This document shows positions 5,304 to 11,538 of a stretch of DNA of 11,538 bases, one piece after another. A program made the position numbers and the translations under genes. Origin of the DNA: JADKCL01 sp046050405 (lineage in GTDB: Bacteria; Bacteroidota; Bacteroidia; J057; JADKCL01); the NCBI GenBank assembly GCA_046050405.1, contig JBJOPY010000118.1, positions 1 through 11,538 on the forward strand, given 5' to 3'. Position 1 is the stretch's first letter, and every line of letters begins with the position of its first letter. The notes beneath the pieces are model-generated. The model was not told the origin of the DNA. It ran no database searches and saw only the letters and a list, made by a program, of their open reading frames with translations.

Positions 5304-7418
5304 ATGAACATGGGGATTTATTATCAAATGCTTGCGGGGTTCACCCGTGAACAAAGCCGCTTTGCTTATCCTAAGGAGCTGAAGGACATCCTCCGCGCGT
5401 TAGACATCCAGGATGTTCGGCAGTTGGAGGAGTTTTTCGCTGACGAGCTGATGAACACCTCGATGCACGACGACAATGGAGCGGAGTATTTTGTATTCCT
5501 GTCGGAGTCGGCTCTGCTGTTTGCAATGTGTCGCAGAAATTTTGCAGAGTTTGACAGGATCTATGAGATCGTGAACAAGCGGCTGGAGAGCCTGAAGGCT
5601 TCCGGCGTGTCGCAGATTGATGTACAGGGATGGCTTTGGTATTTCAAATACCTCGCTGGCGGTGCTGCAAGACTGATGCGGAAGGCCTCCATCGAGGCAT
5701 TCGAGAAGGAGATCGACGACATCGAATGGGACGCAATCGGTTCGGAGTTTATCTACCGGGTGAGCACCATCACGGGATTTGTCTATCTGAATGAGACCAA
5801 TCCTGAAAAGCGCAGCAAGGCACGTTTTTGGCTGCAAAAGGCCGTCTCCGAACAGGAGATTTCCCGCACCCTGGTCGCCTTCCTCCACCTGGCAGACTTC
5901 TATTTGACGGAAACCAAGGGAGATTATCCCAAGCGTCTGCAGGACCATCTCTCTCGACTGGAAGGCCTTGCCAACGATGCGACCGATCCCGGCCTATCGA
6001 AAATCTTCCGTACCGCAGTTGCGGAATATCAGGCCAGGGCACTGGTCGCCCGCTCCAGCGGACATGGGGATGACATTGCCCTGCTCGAGAAAAACGTCCG
6101 GAAGATCCGTGAGGTGGAGAATGACCTGACCAATGATGGCGCCACCATGCCCGGCTTCGCAAAGGCATCCCTCAAGGCATTGTGCGGGAACTACTACTTC
6201 CGGCAATGCTCATCCGAACTCGACCAGGAGGATTATGAAGACTTGATGGCATTGGCGTTCCATAGCCTGAACGAAGGGATCGTCATCGCCAGGAATATCA
6301 AGGATGAGCCGCTGCGCTTCCAGTTTCGGCTGGATTGGATGACTTTCTCAGCAACCAAGCAAACCAAGGTCGCCGAAAAGGACGTCAGGGAAATCCTCGC
6401 AGAGGCGAAAAAGGGGGACGACCATGTGGCCTACGTCCGCAGCTGCTGGTCTATGGCCGACTATCTACTGGTCAAGCACGAGCCGCAGAAGGCCTATGAC
6501 CTCCTCCTCGAAATGGTTCGGAAAGGCAGCAAGAAGCTCACGGAGGGTGGCTTCTTCCTCGTCTCCAATGGTTTTCAGAAGATCAATGATATTTTTCTGA
6601 TCGAGGTCGAGCGTCCGGGCATTTCATGGATAGTCACCTCGCTACCGGCCTTCTTCGCTTCGGTTTCGGAGATGGTGGACGGAATGGAAAACTACATCCC
6701 CGCAGCGGGGCAGGAAATGTTCGACCGGTTTCTCGAGGAGTTCATCCGCCTGGAGCCGGCCACCCATTTCAACCTCAAGGTGTACCTCCGTTATCAGTAC
6801 TATGAGATGAAGATGCTACGTCTGGCGGCGATCGCCCGCGAAGACAGTCTGGCACAGCGTCTCGCTGAAACCCTCATCCATGAAATATCGCAGGAAAATA
6901 ATCCATTGACCTTTATCCAGTCCAACTGGGAGGAGTTCAAGGATGTGCCCAACAGTGTCAGGAACAAGGTGCTGAACAAATGCATCTCCATCAGCAAGGG
7001 TGACCTGCCGATGGCGGCAGACCATATTGACTTCAGCTACCGCAACCTCCGGAGCTACATCACCTTCAAGGAAGTCAATCGTCTGGGCTTCTTCATGGAC
7101 AAGCAGGAAACGAACAACCGCCAGTTGGAAAATGGCATCCGGTATTTGTTCTATGACTTGTACAAGCGGGGGACGATTTTCGAGGTGGTGTTCGATATGC
7201 CCAAGTTCCTCGTGCTCCACAGCAAAAACGGCTTCAGCAGCCAGGATCTGGAAGAAGCACTGGACATCAAGGGCACCACCGCTAAGAAGTACATCAAGAT
7301 CATGATGGAGATGGGAATGGTCAAGATGGACCACAGCAAAGGCCGCAAGCATTTTTACAGGCTTCGGAAGGATGTGGTCATGAACCGCGTCGGCAAGGAA
7401 GCGAGTGTAGCTCCGTGA
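5304..7418 (+). CDS. unknown helical-repeat protein with C-terminal winged-helix/HTH segments
   Basis: I do not recognise this 704-residue protein. It has no signal peptide or membrane segment and appears almost wholly alpha-helical. A TPR-like stretch is visible around 377-407 (YVRSCWSMADYLL then KAYDLLLEMV). Two DNA-binding-like segments lie near the end. One is around 567-599 (DLPMAADHIDFSYRNLRSYI), where Arg/Tyr-rich spacing suggests a helix-turn-helix. The other, 642-690, fits a winged helix: FSSQDLEEALDIKGTTAKKYI, then MEMGMV and a basic wing HSKGRKHFYRL. The architecture suggests a cytoplasmic transcription regulator with a helical sensor or scaffold, but that is inference. AGGA at 5294-5297 is 6 bases before ATG 5304 and directly abuts ATG 5298, so I chose 5304. 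A consensus promoter and long leader precede it; the RecD-like helicase follows by 195 bases on the same strand. Confidence 0.85.
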   Translation: MNMGIYYQMLAGFTREQSRFAYPKELKDILRALDIQDVRQLEEFFADELMNTSMHDDNGAEYFVFLSESALLFAMCRRNFAEFDRIYEIVNKRLESLKASGVSQIDVQGWLWYFKYLAGGAARLMRKASIEAFEKEIDDIEWDAIGSEFIYRVSTITGFVYLNETNPEKRSKARFWLQKAVSEQEISRTLVAFLHLADFYLTETKGDYPKRLQDHLSRLEGLANDATDPGLSKIFRTAVAEYQARALVARSSGHGDDIALLEKNVRKIREVENDLTNDGATMPGFAKASLKALCGNYYFRQCSSELDQEDYEDLMALAFHSLNEGIVIARNIKDEPLRFQFRLDWMTFSATKQTKVAEKDVREILAEAKKGDDHVAYVRSCWSMADYLLVKHEPQKAYDLLLEMVRKGSKKLTEGGFFLVSNGFQKINDIFLIEVERPGISWIVTSLPAFFASVSEMVDGMENYIPAAGQEMFDRFLEEFIRLEPATHFNLKVYLRYQYYEMKMLRLAAIAREDSLAQRLAETLIHEISQENNPLTFIQSNWEEFKDVPNSVRNKVLNKCISISKGDLPMAADHIDFSYRNLRSYITFKEVNRLGFFMDKQETNNRQLENGIRYLFYDLYKRGTIFEVVFDMPKFLVLHSKNGFSSQDLEEALDIKGTTAKKYIKIMMEMGMVKMDHSKGRKHFYRLRKDVVMNRVGKEASVAP

Positions 7419-7434
7419 CCCGGATGAGGTGACC

Positions 7435-7459
7435 CCATCGCCCGTGCGGATCGGGATGG
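7435..7459 (+). terminator. hairpin after the 704-residue gene
   Basis: CCAT-(CG)-CCCG pairs with CGGG-ATGG around a 7-base loop: 8 bp with a 2-base bulge, 16 bases after the stop codon at 7418. No T-run follows. It may partly separate this gene from the helicase, or protect the 3' end. The rest of the 195-base gap shows no clear promoter. Confidence 0.3.
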
Positions 7460-7613
7460 TTCCCTTGGATTCCTCCGGTTCCGTGTACAGGGCGGGGTGG
7501 CGGCAGGCTCGCATGTACCCAGTTGCAGCATCGGGAGACCGTAAGTTCCTCATCATCCAAGAACCCTGATCCAGTACAGGCAGATCATAGACGAGATTCT
7601 CCGCAAGGTGGAG

Positions 7614-8984
7614 ATGAAGCTGACGCCCGACCAGGAATCGGCGGTCGAAACGTTTTTTCGCTACCACCGTGACGAAATCGGCAGGGCAGTCTTCGTGCTC
7701 GAAGGTGCCGCAGGTACAGGCAAGACCTTCCTGATCCGGCTGCTCGCATATTTCCTCTCTCAGCAGGGGTACAAGGTGGCACTCCTGGCCCCGACCGGCA
7801 GGGCAGCCAAAGTGATCACCAAGCGTACCCGGCGCTATGCCTCCACGATCCACAGGTACATCTATGCGCCGAGGGAGGCCGATGGGGGCAGTTTCTCCTT
7901 CCAGCTCAAGGAGAACAAGGATCCACGTAAGATGTACTACATCGTGGACGAGGCATCCATGGTCGGTGACGGGGGTGCGGACGAAGGCGCTGGATTGCTG
8001 CGCGACCTGCTGAAGTTTGTGTTTCAAGAGGACATTCACCGGAAGATCATCATGGTGGGTGATCCCGCCCAGCTTCCCCCCGTGGGCAGCCAGACATCGC
8101 CTGCCCTGGACCTGGATTATTTGCAGAAGCAGTACCGCCTCCGCGTGCTGGGCACCCAAATGAAGGAGGTCATGCGCCAGGCTGAGTTCAGTGAAGTACT
8201 CCGCTATGCCACCGAGATCAGGGAGGCCATGGAGTCCGGCATTCCGCCGGTCATTGAGAAGGCATGGGGTGGCGAAGTCGAGTTCGTGGACAATGGCCAC
8301 GAGGCGATGGAGCTCTATTCAGGATTGTTCGGTGCGGACGACCCGGACGCCGTGGTCTTCATCACCTACTCGAACAAACTGGCAGTGGATGTGAACCTGG
8401 CCGTCAGGCGCTTGCTGCATGAGCCCGATGAGGACCTGATCCGGGGAGAGCAGATCATGGTGGTCAGGAACAACTATGCCTGGGGCGAGCAGCAATTCCC
8501 TTTCATCGCAAACGGGGAAATGGGATTTGTCCGGGAGGTATACCGGGAGACTTACGAGGAAAAGTACGGATTCAGATGGATCGATGCCGTGATCGAGTTC
8601 CAGGACCTGAGCAACAATGCGGTGGAAGTCAAGTGCAAGGTGGTCCTGGATCTCCTGGCGGACAAGAAGGCCCAGCTCACCTATGCAGACATGCAGCAGG
8701 TGCAGCGGGGCAGAAGGCAGGAACACGAGCAAGCCCCCAAGACACGCGCCGCTGAAACCATGCGGAAGGATCCATACATGAATGCCTTGCAGATCAAGTA
8801 CGGCTATGCAGTGACCGGCCACAAGGCCCAGGGGGGCCAATGGAGAAATGTCATCGTAGCCTACGAACCCATGTACCCCGGCATCACAATGCATGACTAC
8901 ATGAGGTGGTGGTACACGGCGGTCACCAGGGCGGAGGATAAATTGTACCTCCTGGGGTTTCCATTTGGGCAGAAGGAGTTTTAG
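7614..8984 (+). CDS. RecD-like superfamily 1 DNA helicase (AAA family ATPase)
   Basis: The 456-residue protein carries SF1B helicase motifs in order: Walker A GAAGTGKT (31-38), motif Ia LAPTGRAAKV (58-67), Walker B VDEASM (111-116), motif III GDPAQLPPVG (149-158), the RecD2/UvrD_C_2 motif TGHKAQGG (401-408) and motif VI YTAVTRAEDKLYLL with R439 as the arginine finger. It is expected to use ATP to translocate 5'-3' along single-stranded DNA. It resembles the short, roughly 460-residue RecD-like ATPases common in Bacteroidota, which lack the N-terminal domains of true RecD/RecD2. GTG 7608 is an alternative start two codons upstream. The frame stays open without ATG to a stop at 7542-7544, so some extra N-terminal residues cannot be excluded. 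It ends convergent with the M32 peptidase gene. Confidence 0.93.
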   Translation: MKLTPDQESAVETFFRYHRDEIGRAVFVLEGAAGTGKTFLIRLLAYFLSQQGYKVALLAPTGRAAKVITKRTRRYASTIHRYIYAPREADGGSFSFQLKENKDPRKMYYIVDEASMVGDGGADEGAGLLRDLLKFVFQEDIHRKIIMVGDPAQLPPVGSQTSPALDLDYLQKQYRLRVLGTQMKEVMRQAEFSEVLRYATEIREAMESGIPPVIEKAWGGEVEFVDNGHEAMELYSGLFGADDPDAVVFITYSNKLAVDVNLAVRRLLHEPDEDLIRGEQIMVVRNNYAWGEQQFPFIANGEMGFVREVYRETYEEKYGFRWIDAVIEFQDLSNNAVEVKCKVVLDLLADKKAQLTYADMQQVQRGRRQEHEQAPKTRAAETMRKDPYMNALQIKYGYAVTGHKAQGGQWRNVIVAYEPMYPGITMHDYMRWWYTAVTRAEDKLYLLGFPFGQKEF

Positions 8985-8987
8985 GAG

Positions 8988-9022
8988 AGGGCAGTTTCGG
9001 TAGGTTCCGGTGAAACCGCCCT
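8988..9022. terminator. bidirectional hairpin between convergent genes
   Basis: AGGGC-A-GTTTC (8988-8998) pairs with GAAAC-C-GCCCT (9012-9022): 10 bp with one mismatch around a 13-base loop. It fills the 51-base gap between the helicase stop (8984) and the M32 stop (9036). The position and symmetry suit a shared terminator for both strands, although T-runs are absent. Confidence 0.55.
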
Positions 9023-9035
9023 GTACGCATGCAAC

Positions 9036-10538
9036 TCAATCCAACTTCATCCGATAGACCGTCCCGAACTTCTGCTTCGCATACCGGATGAAATGGCTGA
9101 CATCCAGAGGTTTTCCCGTCACCAAGGTGCAAAGTTCCTCACTGTCATGGAGTCTTCCTCGGGAATGGACTTCGCGGTTCAGCCATGTTTTCATCTGGCC
9201 GAAGTCTCCCTGGGAGAACTGTCCAGGCAAGCCAGGGATGCGCTCCATGGCCGTATCCATCAGCTGCGCCGCGTAGAAGCTTCCCAGGGAATAGGTCGGG
9301 AAATATCCGATGCTCCCATGTGACCAGTGGATGTCCTGCAGGATCCCTTCGGAATCATGGCGGACCTCCAGTCCCAGGTACCGTTTCACTTTTTCATTCC
9401 ATAGGCCGGGCAGGTCGTCCACCTCGACCTCCCTGGACATGATGGCCAGTTCCATTTCGAACCGTAGCGCCACATGGAAATGGTAGGTCAGCTCGTCTGC
9501 GCTGATGCGGATGAATCCAGGTTCCACCTTGTTCACCGCCCGAAACACATCCTCAGGCTCCTTGCCATGCAACTTGTCAGGGAAGATCTCCCGGAAGCTC
9601 GGGAAGAAGTGCTCCCAAAATTCCAGGCTCCTGCAGATGTTGTTTTCCCAGATCCGGCTCTGGGATTCATGTATGCCCAGGGAGCAGGCCTCCGCGGCTG
9701 GCAATCCAAAATGCTGGGCTGGCAGGCCCTGCTCGTACAGTGCATGTCCCAGCTCATGGATGCTGGAATACAACATTTCGCGAATATCGTCCTCCCGGAC
9801 CATGGTGGTGATGCGCACATCGTCGGGATTGAGATTGATCGTGAAAGGGTGGTCGCTCAGGTCCTGACGCCCACGGTCGAGGTCGTAGTGCAAGGCCTTC
9901 AGGACAGCCCTGCTCCATTCCAGTTGCCGGTCTGCGGAAATCCTCTGTCGAATCCACCCGTCGTCGACCTGGGGACGGGAAGAGATCTTCGGCAGCAGGT
10001 CCCCAAGGTGCGCCTTGAATGGCTCGAAGATGTCCTTCAGTCTTGCGGCGGTCATCCCTGGCTCGAAAGTCTGGAGGAGGGCATCATAAGCATGTCCCTC
10101 ATAACCGTAGCAATCGGCCTCTATACGCTTCAGTCGGATGATCTCTGAGAGGAGTGGGGAGAAGAGGGAGAAGTTCCGGTCTTTTTTTGCCGCCGCCCAT
10201 GTGCTGAAAGCCTCGGACTGTACGCGGCTCATCTCCATGACCAGCTCGGTAGGAAGCTTGAGCTTGCGGTTCAGTTCACTCCGGAGGGCACGGTAGTTGC
10301 GCGATTGGAAATCATCCAGCTTTTCCAGTCCTGCGTCTTCGATGGCCTTCATGGCATCTGCCACTGGCCCCACGAGCATTTCATGGTACATCCCCGTCAG
10401 GCTGGCGATCGTCTGTGCCCGGAGGTTCGTGCCGCCAGGGGGCATCATCACTTCTTGGTCCCAGGAGAGCAGGGAAAGCGCCGATGACAAGTGGGTTGCA
10501 TCGGTCAGCTTGGCATGTAAAGTTTCAAATGGTGTCAT
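9036..10538 (-). CDS. M32-family metallocarboxypeptidase (carboxypeptidase Taq type)
   Basis: The 500-residue length is normal for the family. These enzymes are cytoplasmic, homodimeric metallopeptidases that release C-terminal amino acids with broad specificity. The zinc motif is H261-E-L-G-H265, with the third ligand E291 in HESQSR. The 30-residue spacing equals that of Pyrococcus carboxypeptidase (H269, H273, E299). The family motif DVRIT precedes the HELGH, and GYFPTYSLG lies near the C-terminus. No signal peptide is present. The frame is open 73 codons further upstream, but that part is the out-of-frame DUF423 gene; ATG 10538 is where family similarity starts. It overlaps the DUF423 stop by four bases (ATGA), so the two are very likely co-transcribed and translationally coupled. 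Confidence 0.97.
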   Translation of the reverse strand: MTPFETLHAKLTDATHLSSALSLLSWDQEVMMPPGGTNLRAQTIASLTGMYHEMLVGPVADAMKAIEDAGLEKLDDFQSRNYRALRSELNRKLKLPTELVMEMSRVQSEAFSTWAAAKKDRNFSLFSPLLSEIIRLKRIEADCYGYEGHAYDALLQTFEPGMTAARLKDIFEPFKAHLGDLLPKISSRPQVDDGWIRQRISADRQLEWSRAVLKALHYDLDRGRQDLSDHPFTINLNPDDVRITTMVREDDIREMLYSSIHELGHALYEQGLPAQHFGLPAAEACSLGIHESQSRIWENNICRSLEFWEHFFPSFREIFPDKLHGKEPEDVFRAVNKVEPGFIRISADELTYHFHVALRFEMELAIMSREVEVDDLPGLWNEKVKRYLGLEVRHDSEGILQDIHWSHGSIGYFPTYSLGSFYAAQLMDTAMERIPGLPGQFSQGDFGQMKTWLNREVHSRGRLHDSEELCTLVTGKPLDVSHFIRYAKQKFGTVYRMKLD

Positions 10539-10921
10539 GTCCTCGTTGTAGGCTGAAGTGAGTGGATGAAAACCAGGGTCCAGGCTGCCAGGAAGCATAC
10601 GCCTCCGATCGGTGTGATGGCACCCAGCCATCGGAAACCCGTGACGCTGAGCAGGTAGAGCGAGCCGGAAAACAGCACGATTCCTGATGCACTCAGCCAG
10701 GTCGCCAGAAGTGGCAACCTGGGCGAGGAGGATTGGCCGGCCAGGATCCCCAGCCATAAGAGCAGGCCAGAATGTACGAATTGGTAAAGCACCGCAGTTT
10801 CCCAGGTCGCCTCACGGCCATTCGCCATGAGCACAGCCTCCAGGGCATGCGCCCCGAAGGCCCCCAATCCCACTCCCAAGAACCCAAATCCCGATCCCAG
10901 CAAGAGCGCCCAATTTTTCAT
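10535..10921 (-). CDS. DUF423 (YgdD-like) inner-membrane protein
   Basis: The 128-residue protein has four hydrophobic segments and the DUF423 hallmarks: GVGLGAFGAHAL near residues 16-27, QFVHSGLLLWLG around 47-58, ASGIVLFSGSLYLL, and the ending-region motif ITPIGGVCFLAAW. The family is widespread, lies in the cytoplasmic membrane, and has no agreed biochemical function. It is the first gene of a two-gene unit: its stop codon overlaps the start codon of the M32 peptidase in ATGA. No purine-rich ribosome-binding site precedes it; instead a 13-base palindrome sits directly upstream of the ATG. Confidence 0.93.
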   Translation of the reverse strand: MKNWALLLGSGFGFLGVGLGAFGAHALEAVLMANGREATWETAVLYQFVHSGLLLWLGILAGQSSSPRLPLLATWLSASGIVLFSGSLYLLSVTGFRWLGAITPIGGVCFLAAWTLVFIHSLQPTTRT

Positions 10922-10923
10922 CC

Positions 10924-10936
10924 GGCTAAATTAGCC
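10924..10936 (-). promoter_or_regulatory. palindrome / possible -7 element before DUF423
   Basis: GGCTAA-A-TTAGCC is a perfect 6+1+6 inverted repeat ending three bases before the DUF423 start codon. On the minus strand it contains TAATTTAG (10933-10926), one mismatch from TAnnTTTG, but no TTG lies at the expected upstream distance. It could be an operator overlapping a leaderless promoter, or chance. Confidence 0.3.
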
Positions 10937-11145
10937 ATTTGAACGATCGTGAACACAGAAATGAAAATGAAATCCCCGGGTTGGCCGCAGCGAAGGCGGG
11001 TCACAGCTTAATATCATGCAATGGGTAGGCTTTCACCTACACCCTTTATAGGCACTTCGCCCCCGCAGTCAATCACTGCCATGAAAGAGGAACGCCGTAC
11101 GCCTCATCCTCAACCCGGGAAGTGGTTCGGAAATGCGGGCCGGGA

Positions 11146-11538
11146 TCATGGACACGGCACCGCCAGCGCGTAATCCGCAGAATCGATGGTGTAGTGCAAA
11201 GTGTAGGACTTTTGGCTTACCAAGGCATCCGAGTAGTCATCGTACTCCTTCAGGTTGAATACGCCAGCAGACATTGCCTGCTCGCTGGGCAATGCACCGA
11301 AGTTCTTGTAGTGGACACAATTGCCATCCGAAAATTTGACAATGACCGAATCAGCAATGTTGCCGGGAACATCTGAGCAGGACACGAATGGAAACGCTGC
11401 CTCACCCTGGGAAAGGTAAAGGATCGACTCACCTCCCTGCACTGCGGATCCTGCATACTCCATCAACCGATCAGGTGTGCGGTGTGCTGAAACCACCGTG
11501 ATCTCGAAGCTGATTCCGAAATCGCCGAGAATGTCCGC
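11146..11538 (-). CDS. chimeric, window-truncated ORF: PurE N-terminal part joined to unknown C-terminus
   Basis: The frame enters from the right edge and runs 130 codons to TGA. Its first 34 or so residues match PurE (N5-carboxyaminoimidazole ribonucleotide mutase, purine synthesis): ADILGDFGISFEITVVSAHR then TPDRLMEYAGSA. The signature SAHRTP includes the catalytic His (E. coli H45). PurE should continue with a GIKVIIAGAGGAAHLPGM-like core. Instead, from about 11437, the sequence becomes about 95 residues of a different character. These are rich in beta-type patterns, with three cysteines (VSCSD, GNCVHY, VPCP), like the C-terminal end of an exported protein. None of the other frames restores PurE. 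The tail keeps a coding-like composition. Either purE is broken by a fusion to the 3' end of another gene, or two sequences were joined in assembly. It cannot encode an active PurE as shown. Confidence 0.75.
   Translation of the reverse strand, partial: ADILGDFGISFEITVVSAHRTPDRLMEYAGSAVQGGESILYLSQGEAAFPFVSCSDVPGNIADSVIVKFSDGNCVHYKNFGALPSEQAMSAGVFNLKEYDDYSDALVSQKSYTLHYTIDSADYALAVPCP

Noticed and set aside
7523..7549. Possible helicase promoter TTG-N16-TAAGTTCC
   Set aside because: The spacer is too short compared with the 21 bases at the two good sites, and the -7 box has two mismatches.
6816..8300. 494-codon minus-strand open frame across two plus-strand genes
   Set aside because: It spans the end of the 704-residue gene, the gap and the start of the helicase. 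Its product resembles no protein, and the helicase motifs on the plus strand settle the strand.
11023..11044. Imperfect hairpin GGGTAGG/CCTA-CA-CCC as terminator of the chimeric purE frame
   Set aside because: It has a 2-base bulge, lies about 100 bases from the stop codon at 11146, and has no T-run in the minus direction.

Overview
The window reads as chromosomal DNA of a moderately GC-rich member of the Bacteroidota, with Saprospiria-like relatives the best guess. Three things point there. The promoter-like elements fit the Bacteroidota pattern TTG / TAnnTTTG, with a 21-base spacer at the two best two-box sites. The Tgt lacks the zinc cysteines, and the LolE-like permease and the RecD-like helicase belong to families I associate with this phylum. 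The phylum call is fairly secure; anything finer is a guess. Most of the window is ordinary housekeeping DNA at what looks like high-50s % GC, judged by eye.

Layout, left to right. The minus strand carries tRNA-Ser(CGA) (34-120), tgt (245-1375) and a LolE/FtsX-type ABC permease with an unusual 140-residue N-terminal extension (1528-3192). A solitary nuoD (3292-4665) diverges from the permease. A stretch of about 640 bases without a convincing gene follows. Its second half is AT-rich and holds a perfect-consensus promoter and a potentially structured leader. This leads into a 704-residue helical-repeat protein ending in helix-turn-helix/winged-helix segments (5304-7418), then a RecD-like SF1 helicase (7614-8984). 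A bidirectional hairpin (8988-9022) separates the helicase from a convergent minus-strand pair: an M32 carboxypeptidase (9036-10538) and a DUF423 membrane protein (10535-10921), joined by a 4-base ATGA overlap.

The right edge is odd. A minus-strand reading frame enters from outside the window with an unmistakable PurE segment (VVSAHRTP signature). After about 35 codons it changes, in frame, into unrelated cysteine-containing sequence that ends at 11146. This is a purE truncation/fusion or an assembly join.

The stretch 10937-11145 has no gene I can support, only a weak imperfect hairpin near 11023-11044. I saw no CRISPR array, insertion sequence, rRNA or integrase. The least understood parts are the 704-residue protein with its leader, and the chimeric purE end.
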